A DNA stretch of 64,000 bases from Cobetia amphilecti (lineage in GTDB: Bacteria; Pseudomonadota; Gammaproteobacteria; Pseudomonadales; Halomonadaceae): assembly GCF_030010415.1 (NCBI RefSeq), contig NZ_JASCSA010000002.1; one strand, written 5' to 3'. Made by a program: the position numbers and the translations under genes. Each line of letters opens with the position of its first letter. Positions within the stretch are counted from its first letter, which is position 1. This document shows positions 1 through 9,155 of this stretch, piece after piece. The notes beneath the pieces are model-generated. The model was given only the letters and a program-made list of their open reading frames with translations. It was not told the DNA's origin and did not search any database.

Positions 1-491
1 GTGATCAGGGAGTCGACGTGCTCGGAGAGCTCCTTCATGCCCTGCTCTGCCGCCTTCTGACGACGCGGCCCTTCGAACGGGAACGGACGCGTGACGACGG
101 CCACGGTCAAGATGCCCAGTTCCTTGGCGACCTGCGCCACGACAGGAGCACCGCCGGTACCGGTACCACCCCCCATGCCAGCCGTGATGAAGACCATGTC
201 GGCGCCTTGCAGCAGCTCGACGATACGCTCACGGTCTTCCATCGCCGCCTGGCGGCCCACTTCCGGGTTGGCGCCAGCGCCAAGGCCCTTGGTGATTTCA
301 CTGCCCAGCTGCAGGACAGTCTTGGCGGCCACGCGCTTGAGCGCCTGAGCATCGGTGTTGGCGCAGATGAACTCGACGCCTTCGATGTTGCTCTCGACCA
401 TGTGATTGACGGCGTTACCACCGCCGCCGCCAACACCGATCACCTTGATGACCGCGCTGCTGGAGGGTGCGTTATCTACCAGTTCGAACAT
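1..491 (-). CDS. ftsZ: Cell division protein FtsZ (N-terminal part, cut by left edge)
   Basis: This is the first 163 codons of the tubulin-like GTPase that polymerises at midcell and recruits the divisome; the rest lies beyond base 1. The tubulin signature GGGTGTG is at residues 107-113, and the glycine-rich loop GVGGGGGNAV is at 19-28. The ATG at 491 has AGGAGA eight bases upstream, which fixes the start. It is the last gene of the division and cell-wall cluster, 40 bases after ftsA. GTPase core residues look intact as far as they can be seen. Confidence 0.98.
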   Translation of the reverse strand, partial: MFELVDNAPSSSAVIKVIGVGGGGGNAVNHMVESNIEGVEFICANTDAQALKRVAAKTVLQLGSEITKGLGAGANPEVGRQAAMEDRERIVELLQGADMVFITAGMGGGTGTGGAPVVAQVAKELGILTVAVVTRPFPFEGPRRQKAAEQGMKELSEHVDSLI

Positions 492-531
492 ATGCCCTGT
501 CTCCTGGATCACAGTCTTTCTGTAATCCCTG

Positions 532-1812
532 TCAGAAATTTCCCTTGAACCAGCCCTTGATCCGCTCCAGCGTGGAGGTGTCGTGCTCTTGGCCGTGAAC
601 GCGTCGCGCGGCAGATTCCTCTCTGCGCACCGCGACGGTCGTCGACGATGGCGTGTGCCGCTCCTGTTTCATCCCATAATGTAGCAAACCCACACCCGTG
701 GAATAAATCGGATTGCGGACCACATCCGCCAGTCCACGCACATTTTGCGGGCAAGCGATGCGAACCGGCATGTGGAAGATCTCCTCCGCCAGCTCAACGA
801 CACCTTCCATGCGTGACGTTCCACCCGTCAGAACCACGCCCGCAGCCACGAGATCTTCATAGCCACTGCGACGCAATTCATCGCGGACCAGGGTGAACAG
901 TTCCTCATACCTGGGCTCGACCACTTCGGCCAACGCTTGACGGGACAGATCACGTGCCGGTCGGTCACCGACACTCGGCACCTTGATCGTCTCGTCGCTG
1001 GAGGCCAGCTGGGTCAGAGCACAGGCATACTTGACCTTGATTTCTTCTGCATATTGCGTCGGTGTGCGCAGCGCCATGGCGATGTCATTCGTGACCTGAT
1101 CACCCGCGATGGGGATCACAGCCGTATGACGAATGGCACCTTCGGTGAAGACGGCGATATCCGTGGTACCACCGCCGATATCCACCATGCACACACCCAA
1201 TTCACGCTCATCCTCGGTCAGAACCGCATGACTCGAGGCGAGCTGCTCGAGAATGATGTCGTCGACTTCGAGCCCGCAGCGACGCACGCACTTCTCGATA
1301 TTCTGCACGGCATTCAGTGCAGCAGTGACCAGGTGAACGCGCGCCTCAAGACGCACCCCGGACATGCCCAACGGCTCGCGAATACCTTCCTGACGGTCAA
1401 TGGCATATTCCTGCGGCAGCACGTGAAGAATGCGCTGACCTTCAGAAATCGCTCGAGCGCGCGCCGAGTCGATCACGCGTTCGATATCAGACGGCGTCAC
1501 TTCGCGATCCTTGATCGCCACGACACCATCGGAATTCATCGAACTGATATGACTGCCGGCGATGCCCACATATACCGAGTGGATATCGCAGCCGGCCATC
1601 AACTCAGCCTCCTCCACTGCGCGCTGAATCGACTGTACGGTCGATTCGATGTTGATCACCACACCCTTCTTCATGCCACGTGAAGGGTGGGAGCCAATTC
1701 CCGCAATTTCGATACCGCCATCATCGGTCGGCTGACCCACGATCGCGACTACCTTGGAGGTTCCGATGTCCAGCCCGACCACCATATCCTGTGATTTGGA
1801 ATGTCCTGCCAT
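532..1812 (-). CDS. ftsA: Cell division protein FtsA
   Basis: FtsA is an actin-like ATPase that tethers FtsZ filaments to the inner membrane and helps activate septal wall synthesis. The 426 residues are close to the usual length (about 420). The phosphate-1 loop GLDIGTSK lies near residue 14, the phosphate-2 loop DIGGGTTDIAVF near the middle, and the adenosine motif LTGGTSRMEG towards the end. The C-terminus, LERIKGWFKGNF, is the expected amphipathic membrane-targeting helix. It lies 40 bases upstream of ftsZ, but unusually it is separated from ftsQ by 289 bases, so it may be transcribed partly on its own. Confidence 0.98.
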   Translation of the reverse strand: MAGHSKSQDMVVGLDIGTSKVVAIVGQPTDDGGIEIAGIGSHPSRGMKKGVVINIESTVQSIQRAVEEAELMAGCDIHSVYVGIAGSHISSMNSDGVVAIKDREVTPSDIERVIDSARARAISEGQRILHVLPQEYAIDRQEGIREPLGMSGVRLEARVHLVTAALNAVQNIEKCVRRCGLEVDDIILEQLASSHAVLTEDERELGVCMVDIGGGTTDIAVFTEGAIRHTAVIPIAGDQVTNDIAMALRTPTQYAEEIKVKYACALTQLASSDETIKVPSVGDRPARDLSRQALAEVVEPRYEELFTLVRDELRRSGYEDLVAAGVVLTGGTSRMEGVVELAEEIFHMPVRIACPQNVRGLADVVRNPIYSTGVGLLHYGMKQERHTPSSTTVAVRREESAARRVHGQEHDTSTLERIKGWFKGNF

Positions 1813-2101
1813 AGGTCGGGCCAGCTCCTTGATTCTGGTTCATCATGAAAATAATTGCGCGCTTTGACAGACAACATGTCTGCCGCACCACCCAAAACGG
1901 GTTTACGTTCCGTTTAACCCGTACAGAGGGATTTGACTTCCCAGTATAGGAGCAGCCACTTGGGGCATACCAGCCTAAAATACCGAGGGGCGCAAATCCC
2001 CGCTAGAATAGGCGGGATTGACGACAAATGAAACTGGCGATATCGCCATTTTGCTAATACTCACACGCAAATGAAGCATGTAGTGAGTGTCGCCATTTGC
2101 C
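1813..2101. other. ftsQ-ftsA intergenic region with inverted repeats
   Basis: This gene-free stretch of 289 bases breaks the otherwise tight cluster. It holds an inverted repeat at 1868-1882 (CAGACA, 3-base loop, TGTCTG), one at 1897-1922 (ACGGGTT and AACCCGT, 12-base loop), an imperfect one at 1995-2019 and the 12-base palindrome GGCGATATCGCC at 2036-2047. Read on the minus strand, TATACT at 1948-1943 could be a -10 box for ftsA-ftsZ, but I see no good -35. A local ftsAZ promoter or mRNA structure is inferred, not shown. Confidence 0.5.
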
Positions 2102-2830
2102 TCAACTGTCCTTGCCTTCTTCGGGTGCCGTCGTCTCCCCATGCCACGCCACTGCCACTCCGTTGGGGTAGCGCAGATCAATGTAGCGGATCTGCGACGC
2201 CTCATCACCCAGACGCCGCTGCCAGGCCGCCATGAAACGCGCCAGACGTGCCTCTCGATCATTGCGACCCAGCATCACCCACACCGAATCATTGACCTGA
2301 AAGCGCCAGGCGCCGCGTGGCTCCAATCGCAACTGGGAGACATTGAGCCCCAGCCCGCCCAACTGGCTCTGCAGCGCGTCAAGCTCGGCCAGCACTTCGG
2401 ATCCACTGCCCTTGGGCCCCGCCAGATTGGGCAGATTGCCCAGCTGTGTGACCGGGCCCGCCTGGAAGGCATCACCGCGCACGTTGAGCAATTCGCCATC
2501 ATTCCAATAGGCCACCGGCTGCTGTTCAAACAGCTCGAATTCGAGTGTATCCGGCCAGCGACGCGAGATGCTGACCTCACTCAGCCAATCGATCGCCAAC
2601 GCGCGACGCCGAACCTCGCCCAATGGGACGGAGAGCCAGCTCTGGCCACGAATCAACGGCGCGATATGGCGCTGAAGGTAGGCAGCACTGACATGATCGA
2701 AGTCACCCTTGATGGTGACTCGCTCAATGGGACGGTCAAGCCAGGTCCACAATGCCTGTCCGCCCGCGACCAGCAGCGCAAGACCGAGAACGAGGCCGAA
2801 GATTGCGCCGGTAGTGCTACGCGCCGCCAT
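2102..2830 (-). CDS. ftsQ: Cell division protein FtsQ
   Basis: FtsQ is a bitopic inner-membrane divisome protein that links early and late division proteins through FtsB and FtsL. The 242-residue product has a short cytoplasmic N-terminus, one membrane segment at about residues 8-28, then a POTRA domain (starting near IERVTIKGDFDHV) and the beta domain. The length is slightly below the roughly 276 residues of Escherichia coli. It starts three bases after the ddlB stop, which shows translational coupling. The C-terminal tail is acidic and short. Confidence 0.95.
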   Translation of the reverse strand: MAARSTTGAIFGLVLGLALLVAGGQALWTWLDRPIERVTIKGDFDHVSAAYLQRHIAPLIRGQSWLSVPLGEVRRRALAIDWLSEVSISRRWPDTLEFELFEQQPVAYWNDGELLNVRGDAFQAGPVTQLGNLPNLAGPKGSGSEVLAELDALQSQLGGLGLNVSQLRLEPRGAWRFQVNDSVWVMLGRNDREARLARFMAAWQRRLGDEASQIRYIDLRYPNGVAVAWHGETTAPEEGKDS

Positions 2831-2833
2831 CGA

Positions 2834-3835
2834 TCAATGACCACTCTGCTGAGCGACTGACGCATCGTTTGCGTCCCGCTCGGCGAGAGTCGTGTCGAGA
2901 ATACGCAGCACCAGGGTGGCGAAATCGAGCCCGACATGCGCCGCGGACTGCGGCACCAGGCTGTGATCGGTCATGCCCGGCGATGTGTTGACTTCCAGCA
3001 GCCAGAAGGCGCCGTCCGCATCTTCCATCACATCGACACGGCCCCAACCCTCGCAGCCCAGCACGTTGAATGCCTTGAGCGAGATCTCGGCCAATTCCGC
3101 CTCGCGCGCAGCGCTCAAACCACAAGGCAGCAGATAGCGCGTGGTATTGGCGATGTATTTGGCATCGTAATCATAGAACCCGCTATCGGCTTCGATGCGA
3201 ATAGCCGGCAGGACTTCGCCGTCCAATACCGACACCGTGTATTCCGGCCCCTTGATGAAACGCTCGGCCATCACCACCGCATCGAAGCGGCTGGCATCCG
3301 TCCAGGCATCCTGGAGCGCCTGGGCGTCCTCGACGACATGGATGCCGAGTGTCGACCCCTCATGCACCGGCTTGACCACCACCGGTGTCCCGAGCGTCTC
3401 GAGCACCGACTGCCAGTCCGTATCCGCCGCCAGGCGACAGGAGCGTGGCGTCGGCAAGCCTTCGATATCCCAGAGCTTCTTGGTACGCAGCTTGTCCATG
3501 CCCAGTGCAGAGGCCAGCACGCCGCTACCGGTGTAGGGGATGCCCAGCAATTCCAGCGCACCCTGCAAGGTGCCATCTTCGCCGCCGCGACCATGCATGG
3601 CGATGAAGACACGGTCGGGACGCAATGCCTCGAGACCGGCCAGCCCATGCGCCATGTCATAGCCCTGCACATCGACACCTGCGCCCTGCAGGGCCGCCAG
3701 CACCGCCGCACCGCTCTTGAGCGACACCTCGCGCTCGGCGCTCAGGCCACCGAACAGCACCACGACACGCCCATAGCGCGTGGCCAGTTCAGGATTCACG
3801 CCTGTCGATCCGGACGGGGAGGAAGAGACGGTCAT
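2834..3835 (-). CDS. ddlB: D-alanine--D-alanine ligase
   Basis: This ATP-grasp enzyme joins two D-alanines to make the dipeptide that MurF adds to the peptidoglycan precursor. The 333-residue product starts its N-terminal domain with VVVLFGGLSAEREVSLKSG and contains MHGRGGEDGTLQGALELLG, the late-domain ligand EVNTSPGMTDHSLVP and the central ATP-grasp region. Its ATG overlaps the murC stop by four bases (ATGA). The 20-residue serine-rich N-terminal extension before the conserved start is a small peculiarity. Confidence 0.97.
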   Translation of the reverse strand: MTVSSSPSGSTGVNPELATRYGRVVVLFGGLSAEREVSLKSGAAVLAALQGAGVDVQGYDMAHGLAGLEALRPDRVFIAMHGRGGEDGTLQGALELLGIPYTGSGVLASALGMDKLRTKKLWDIEGLPTPRSCRLAADTDWQSVLETLGTPVVVKPVHEGSTLGIHVVEDAQALQDAWTDASRFDAVVMAERFIKGPEYTVSVLDGEVLPAIRIEADSGFYDYDAKYIANTTRYLLPCGLSAAREAELAEISLKAFNVLGCEGWGRVDVMEDADGAFWLLEVNTSPGMTDHSLVPQSAAHVGLDFATLVLRILDTTLAERDANDASVAQQSGH

Positions 3836-5277
3836 AGCGTCACCTCGTCAAGCTTGAGGTCGGCCCCCGCCAGTGCCAGCGCAATACCACCGACATCGCC
3901 CGCCCCCTGGGTAATCAGGATATCGCCCGGACGCAGCACGTTCTTGAGCAGGTCCGGCAAGGCACGCTTGTGCTCGACGAACAGCGGGTCCACCTGACCG
4001 CGTTGACGGATCGAGCCCGCCAGCGAGCGGCCATCGGCGCCCGGAATCATCGCTTCCCCGGCGCTGTAGACATCCAGCAGCAACAGGGTGTCGACTTCGG
4101 ACAGCACACGCACGAAGTCTTCATAGAGATCATGGGTGCGCGAATAACGGTGCGGCTGGTAGGCCATCACCAGACGGCGCTGCGGCCAGCCGGCGCGCAC
4201 GGCGCGAATCACCATCTCCACTTCGCGCGGGTGGTGGCCATAATCGTCCACCAGCATCACGCTCTGCTCACCATCGGGTGCCGCGAATTCTCCGTGCACC
4301 TGGAAGCGACGACCGACACCGGCAAAGCTTGCCAACGCGCGGGCGATAGCCTCATCGCTGACACCGACATCGGTGGCGATGGCGATCGCCGCCAGGGCAT
4401 TGAGCGCATTGTGCTCACCCGGCATCGCCAGGGTGATCTCGAGCGGTGCATGGCCTTCCGGACGCAGCGCCGTGAAGCTGAGCTGACCGCCACCCTGGCG
4501 GAAATCGCTGATGCGGTAATCGGCATCGTCGCTGAAGCCGTAGGTCACGAACTGACGCTGAACACGCGGCAGCAGCTCACGCACGTTGGCATCATCGATA
4601 CACAGCACCGCCAGACCGTAGAACGGCAGGTTGTGCAGGAATTCGATGAAGGTGTCCTTGAGGCGATTGAAGTCGCCCTCATAGGTGGCCATGTGATCGG
4701 CATCGACGTTGGTCACCACCGAGATCAACGGCTGCAGATGCAGGAAGGAGGCATCGGACTCGTCCGCCTCGGCGACCAGATACTCGCCCTCGCCCAGACG
4801 AGCGTTGGTGCCCGCACTGGTCAGCTTGCCGCCGATGACGAAGGTCGGGTCCATGCCACCTTCCGCGAGCAGGGTCGCGGTCAGGCTGGTGGTGGTGGTC
4901 TTGCCGTGGGTGCCGGCAATCGCGATGCCCTGGCGGAAGCGCATCAGCTCGGCAAGCATCTCGGCGCGACGCACGACGGGGATGCGATGCTCCCGCGCCC
5001 AGGCCACTTCCGGGTTGGTGGTGTCCACCGCGGTCGAGACCACGACCACATCCGCGCCTTCGGCATTGATGGCCGCATGACCGATGGCGACACGCACGCC
5101 GCACTCACGCAGGTGAGCCGTGACGGCGGATTCCTTGAGGTCACTGCCGCTGACCTCATAGCCCATGTTGCCCAGTACTTCGGCGATACCACACATGCCC
5201 ACACCGCCGATGCCGACGAAGTGGATACGACGGATGCGGCGCATACCTGCACCGCGATCAGAATTGCTAGCGTTCAA
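3832..5277 (-). CDS. murC: UDP-N-acetylmuramate--L-alanine ligase
   Basis: MurC adds L-alanine to UDP-N-acetylmuramic acid in the cytoplasm. The 481-residue protein has the N-terminal nucleotide loop HFVGIGGVGMCGIAEVL, the ATP loop GTHGKTTTTS and a typical Mur ligase C-terminal domain. The start is a TTG at 5277: GGAG lies seven bases upstream, and the resulting eleven-residue extension before MRRIRRIHF resembles other MurC proteins. With this start it overlaps murG by 11 bases. An ATG at 5244 is the alternative start, but it has a poorer ribosome-binding site. Confidence 0.96.
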   Translation of the reverse strand: MNASNSDRGAGMRRIRRIHFVGIGGVGMCGIAEVLGNMGYEVSGSDLKESAVTAHLRECGVRVAIGHAAINAEGADVVVVSTAVDTTNPEVAWAREHRIPVVRRAEMLAELMRFRQGIAIAGTHGKTTTTSLTATLLAEGGMDPTFVIGGKLTSAGTNARLGEGEYLVAEADESDASFLHLQPLISVVTNVDADHMATYEGDFNRLKDTFIEFLHNLPFYGLAVLCIDDANVRELLPRVQRQFVTYGFSDDADYRISDFRQGGGQLSFTALRPEGHAPLEITLAMPGEHNALNALAAIAIATDVGVSDEAIARALASFAGVGRRFQVHGEFAAPDGEQSVMLVDDYGHHPREVEMVIRAVRAGWPQRRLVMAYQPHRYSRTHDLYEDFVRVLSEVDTLLLLDVYSAGEAMIPGADGRSLAGSIRQRGQVDPLFVEHKRALPDLLKNVLRPGDILITQGAGDVGGIALALAGADLKLDEVTL

Positions 5278-6412
5278 GGCGAGTCTCCATGCAGCCTGCC
5301 AGCATGGTCGCTACCGCATCGAGTTCCGCACTATTGCGGGCGCGAGCGGCCATGCCAGTGAGTATCTTGGGGTCGAGCAATTCTGCCAGCGTCTCGGCGA
5401 GGCGCTCGGCAGTCAACGTATTCTGGGGAATCAGGCGCGCGGCATCCGCCTTGACCAATACCGCGGCATTGACGGTCTGATGATCATCCACGGCGTGGGG
5501 GAACGGCACCAGCACCGCAGGACGACCTGCCGCGGCCAGCTCGGCCACGGTCAGCGCGCCGGCGCGACAGACCACGAGGTCTGCCCAGGCGTAGGCCTCG
5601 GCCATGTCACCGATGAACTCGCTGACCTCAGCCGTGACGCCGGCTGCCTGATAGGCGGCAAGGGTCGCCTTCTGCTTGTCACGTCCGGCCTGATGGCGCA
5701 CCACGGGGCGCGAGGCTTCCGGCAGCAGGGCCAGCGCCGGCGCGAGCGTCTCGTTGAGTGCCTGAGCGCCCAGCGAGCCGCCCATCACCAGCAGATGCAA
5801 CGCACGCGACTCGCCTGCCGTCTCGATCACGCGCTCCGCGGCACCGACGTCGGCGATCTCATCGCGCACCGGATTGCCCACCACCTGAGCCCCGAGGGCC
5901 GGCGGGAAGGCGCCCGGGAAGGCGGCGTAGACACGCGTCGCCATCCGCGCCAGCACCTTGTTGGTCAGGCCCGCGATGGCGTTCTGCTCATGAATGATCA
6001 GCGGAATGCCTTCAAGGCGCGCCGCGAGCCCGCCCGGACCACTGGCGAAGCCACCGAGGCCCACCACCAGCACCGGTTTGAGCTCACGAATCACGCGCCG
6101 CGCCTGCAGAACGGCACGCGCGAGACGAAACGGGATCGCCGCATAACCCGCCAGCCCCTTGCCGCGCAGGCCCGCGACCTCGACCCGATGCAGCGGGTAG
6201 CCGGCGTCGGGCACCAGACGGTTCTCGATGCCACGCGGGCTGCCCAGCCAATGGATCTCGTGACCGGCCGCCGCGAGTGCACGCGCCAGCGACAGCGCCG
6301 GGATCACATGCCCTCCCGTGCCGCCGGCCATCATCAGCACGACGCCCCTTGAGACAGTGTCTACCGAGTCAACCGCCCCCTCGGGAGCGATGGTAGAAGA
6401 AGATGACGTCAT
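5267..6412 (-). CDS. murG: UDP-GlcNAc--lipid I N-acetylglucosaminyltransferase MurG
   Basis: MurG converts lipid I to lipid II on the inner face of the inner membrane. The product is 381 residues and has the glycine loop MAGGTGGHVIPALSLA near the start, the HEQNAIAGLTNK region and the donor-binding CRAGALTVAELAAAG. I chose the ATG at 6412 because AAGGAG lies seven bases upstream and because it overlaps the ftsW stop as ATGA; the longer frame upstream lies inside ftsW. A 25-residue serine/acid-rich leader precedes the conserved domain. Confidence 0.97.
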   Translation of the reverse strand: MTSSSSTIAPEGAVDSVDTVSRGVVLMMAGGTGGHVIPALSLARALAAAGHEIHWLGSPRGIENRLVPDAGYPLHRVEVAGLRGKGLAGYAAIPFRLARAVLQARRVIRELKPVLVVGLGGFASGPGGLAARLEGIPLIIHEQNAIAGLTNKVLARMATRVYAAFPGAFPPALGAQVVGNPVRDEIADVGAAERVIETAGESRALHLLVMGGSLGAQALNETLAPALALLPEASRPVVRHQAGRDKQKATLAAYQAAGVTAEVSEFIGDMAEAYAWADLVVCRAGALTVAELAAAGRPAVLVPFPHAVDDHQTVNAAVLVKADAARLIPQNTLTAERLAETLAELLDPKILTGMAARARNSAELDAVATMLAGCMETRLER

Positions 6413-7638
6413 GCCTGTGCTCCTTGCGGTGTCTCGGTCGGCTTCTTGGCCTTGCGCCGGGGCGCGGCGGCATTTCCTGTCGGTGTGCGGGTCAGCTTGC
6501 GGGTCTCGGCATCGATACGCAGCAGTATCGAGATCTGCACGCAACTGACGATCAGGCTGGAGCCGCCATAACTCATCAGGGGCAGGGTCAGCCCCTTGGT
6601 GGGCAGCAGTCCGCTGGCCACACCGATGTTGATGAAGGCCTGCGCCCCCAGCACGAGGGCGATACCGTAGCCGAGGTAGGCGCTGAACGGCAAGCCGGCG
6701 AGTTCAGCGCGGCGACCGATCTTGAAGGCGCGGTAGATCAGCAGTCCGAACAGCGCCACTACGGCCGTCGCCCCGATCAAGCCTAGCTCCTCGGCCAGCA
6801 CGGCAAACACGAAATCGGTATGCGCTTCCGGCAGATAGAACAGCTTCTGCACGCTGTTGCCCAGCCCCATGCCGCTCAGGTGGCCACGACCGAAGGCAAT
6901 CAGCGCCTGGGTCAACTGGTAGCCACTGTCATACATGTTGGCCCACGGGTCGGTATAGGTGGTCAGGCGCTCCCAGCGATAGGGTTCGGCGATCGCCAAC
7001 AGCCAACCACCGCCGCCGGCCAGGCCCAGCAAGACGATGAAGCCCCACCAGGCGACGCCCGCCATCAGCAGCATGCCCATCACGGCACCGCCCATGACCA
7101 CGATGGAGCCAAAGTCAGGCTCCAGCGCCAGCAGCACGATCATCAGCAACAAGGGGACGCAGGGCAGAATGAGGCCGTTGACGACGCTGGCGCGCACCTT
7201 GTCGAGGCGGCGGTCCAGGTAGCCGGCCAGCCAGATCATCAGGCACAGCTTGGCGATCTCGGAGGCCTGCACCCCGCCGACCAATGGCAGCGGTATCCAG
7301 CGCTTGGCGCCGTTGATCTCACGCCCGACCACCAGCACGACCACCAGCAGCACGAAGCCCAGCATCAGCATCGCGAAGCTGCGCTGCTGCCAGGCGGACA
7401 TCGGCACGCGCAGCGTACAGAAGGCGGCTACCAGGCCGATCACGATGAAGATGCCGTGACGCATGCTGTAGTAGAAGGCATTGCCATCGAAGCGCTCGCT
7501 CGAGATCTCGCTGGAGGCAGAGGTCACCATCACCCAGCCGATACACAGGATCGCCAGCGCGCAGAACAGCAGCCAGCCGTCGACGGGCTGACGCTCTGCC
7601 GTCAGGGTGTCATGGACTCGCCGAGCCTTGTTACGCAT
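6409..7638 (-). CDS. ftsW: Lipid II polymerase FtsW
   Basis: FtsW is the SEDS-family polytopic membrane glycosyltransferase that polymerises lipid II at the septum together with FtsI. The 409 residues contain about ten hydrophobic segments, a periplasmic loop with GAKRWIPL, and the conserved TDFVFAVLAEELGLIG and SYGGSSL motifs. The start is the ATG at 7638 inside the last codons of murD, an 8-base overlap that indicates coupling. The C-terminal cytoplasmic tail is basic and Ala/Pro-rich. Confidence 0.97.
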   Translation of the reverse strand: MRNKARRVHDTLTAERQPVDGWLLFCALAILCIGWVMVTSASSEISSERFDGNAFYYSMRHGIFIVIGLVAAFCTLRVPMSAWQQRSFAMLMLGFVLLVVVLVVGREINGAKRWIPLPLVGGVQASEIAKLCLMIWLAGYLDRRLDKVRASVVNGLILPCVPLLLMIVLLALEPDFGSIVVMGGAVMGMLLMAGVAWWGFIVLLGLAGGGGWLLAIAEPYRWERLTTYTDPWANMYDSGYQLTQALIAFGRGHLSGMGLGNSVQKLFYLPEAHTDFVFAVLAEELGLIGATAVVALFGLLIYRAFKIGRRAELAGLPFSAYLGYGIALVLGAQAFINIGVASGLLPTKGLTLPLMSYGGSSLIVSCVQISILLRIDAETRKLTRTPTGNAAAPRRKAKKPTETPQGAQA

Positions 7639-9142
7639 CACAGGCTTCCTTGTCGCTGCCGCCAGGGCCAGAATTGCAGTCAGCACCGGGCATGATGTGC
7701 TGCGTGACCCAGTCACGGAACGCGTCGCCGCGCGCCATGTAATTGGGGAACTGATCGAGACTGGCGCAGGCCGGTGACAGCAGCACGCAGTCCCCCGCCT
7801 GTGCGATCTGTCGAGCATGACGCATGGCCTCCAACAGCGTCATGACTGGCGTCACGGATACGTCATCGGCCAGGGCTTGCGTCAATAGCGGCGCATCCTG
7901 TCCGAACACCACCGCCTCACGGGCGTAACGGGCCAATGGCGCCGCCAGCGGCGTGAAGTCCGCGCCCTTGCCCTGGCCGCCGGCCAGCAATATCAGCTTG
8001 CCCTCGAGCGTCGGGCCGAGACCGGCAATCGCCGCCAGCGTCGCCCCGACATTGGTGCCCTTGGAATCATTGATCCAGCGCACGCCCGCCACCTCGGCGA
8101 TCAGCTCGCCGCGATGCGGCAAGCCCACGAAGCTTGCTAGCTCGGCGACCATCGCCGTCTCGTCGAGGCCGATCGCGGTGCCCATCGCGAGTGCCGCCAG
8201 CGCATTGGCCTGATTGTGGCGGCCTGCAAGACGCACCTCCGCAGCAGGCATCACGCCGCGCAGCTGGCCAGACTCGGCATGACACAGCGACAGCGTGCCG
8301 CCCTGCTCCGCCAGGCACCATTGCGCCTGCCTGGCAGCCTCATCGGTCGACTCATCAGCTGACTCACCGAGCTGCACGCTGAAGCTGACTCGCGCCACCG
8401 CATCACTCTCGGCCGGCCAGCTCCAGGCGTCATCGGCATTGATGACCGCAAGGCCTGCGCCGCGGAAGATGCCGCGCTTGGCGGCCTGATAGCCGCGCAT
8501 GCCATCGTGGCGATCCAGGTGATCTTCGGAGAGATTCAGGAAGCAGGCGACATCGGCCTTGAGCTCAGGTGTGGTCTCGAGCTGGAAGGAAGACAGCTCC
8601 AGCACGTAGAGCTCGGCAGCGGGCTGCTCACGCAACAATGTCAGCGCGGCGGTGCCCAGATTGCCGCCGACCGCCACGTCACGACCGGCACGCGCGGCCA
8701 TCTGCGCGATCAGCGTGGTCACGGTGGACTTGGCGTTCGAGCCGGTGATCGCGACAAGCGTGGGCCGCTTGCCCTGCGCATCGCGGGCCTGGCGCTCGTC
8801 CAGCGCACGCACGAAGAGTGCGATCTCACCGACCAGCCGCTCGCGAACCCCATCGAACACCGCCTGACGCGGGTCAATGCCCGGACTGAGCACCACCTCG
8901 CCGAAGCGTGACAGGTCCAGCGATTCCAGCGGGCCGAGATGGACCTCGGCCTGCGGTGCATGCTCGCGCAGGCTCTCGAGGCCCGGCGGTGCGCTACGGG
9001 TATCGGCGACGGCAAAGTCGATGCTGCGATCACTCAGATGGCGAGCGATCGCCTGTCCGGAGACACCAAGACCGACCACCAGGGTCGGTCCTTTGACAGG
9101 CACCGGCGAGGCCGGTGCTTGGGAGGTGACAGAGAGGGTCAT
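7631..9142 (-). CDS. murD: UDP-N-acetylmuramoyl-L-alanine--D-glutamate ligase
   Basis: MurD adds D-glutamate to UDP-MurNAc-L-Ala. The ATP loop reads ITGSNAKSTVTT, and the C-terminal region has LLAGGQGKGADF and SPACASLDQF. At 503 residues it is well above the roughly 440 of relatives. Part of the excess comes from a Ser/Asp/Glu-rich insert (GESADESTDEAARQ) encoded by three 12-base repeats at 8340-8375. The ATG at 9142 was chosen because GAGG lies upstream and the mraY stop is 13 bases away; a longer in-frame start would overlap mraY. Confidence 0.95.
   Translation of the reverse strand: MTLSVTSQAPASPVPVKGPTLVVGLGVSGQAIARHLSDRSIDFAVADTRSAPPGLESLREHAPQAEVHLGPLESLDLSRFGEVVLSPGIDPRQAVFDGVRERLVGEIALFVRALDERQARDAQGKRPTLVAITGSNAKSTVTTLIAQMAARAGRDVAVGGNLGTAALTLLREQPAAELYVLELSSFQLETTPELKADVACFLNLSEDHLDRHDGMRGYQAAKRGIFRGAGLAVINADDAWSWPAESDAVARVSFSVQLGESADESTDEAARQAQWCLAEQGGTLSLCHAESGQLRGVMPAAEVRLAGRHNQANALAALAMGTAIGLDETAMVAELASFVGLPHRGELIAEVAGVRWINDSKGTNVGATLAAIAGLGPTLEGKLILLAGGQGKGADFTPLAAPLARYAREAVVFGQDAPLLTQALADDVSVTPVMTLLEAMRHARQIAQAGDCVLLSPACASLDQFPNYMARGDAFRDWVTQHIMPGADCNSGPGGSDKEACDA
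8340..8375. repeat. Three 12-base tandem repeats inside murD
   Basis: On the plus strand the units are TCATCGGTCGAC, TCATCAGCTGAC and TCACCGAGCTGC. The period is a multiple of three, so the reading frame is kept and they encode an acidic/serine insert in the MurD central domain. Confidence 0.75.
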
Positions 9143-9155
9143 CGCGAATGCGTCC

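Noticed and set aside
5244..5277. ATG at 5244 as the murC start
   Set aside because: The TTG at 5277 has GGAG at the right distance and gives the N-terminal extension seen in other MurC proteins. The ATG remains possible.
8720..8760. MurD ATP loop reads GSNAKS instead of GSNGKS
   Set aside because: From memory, Pseudomonas MurD proteins also have alanine here, so this is normal family variation and not a defect.
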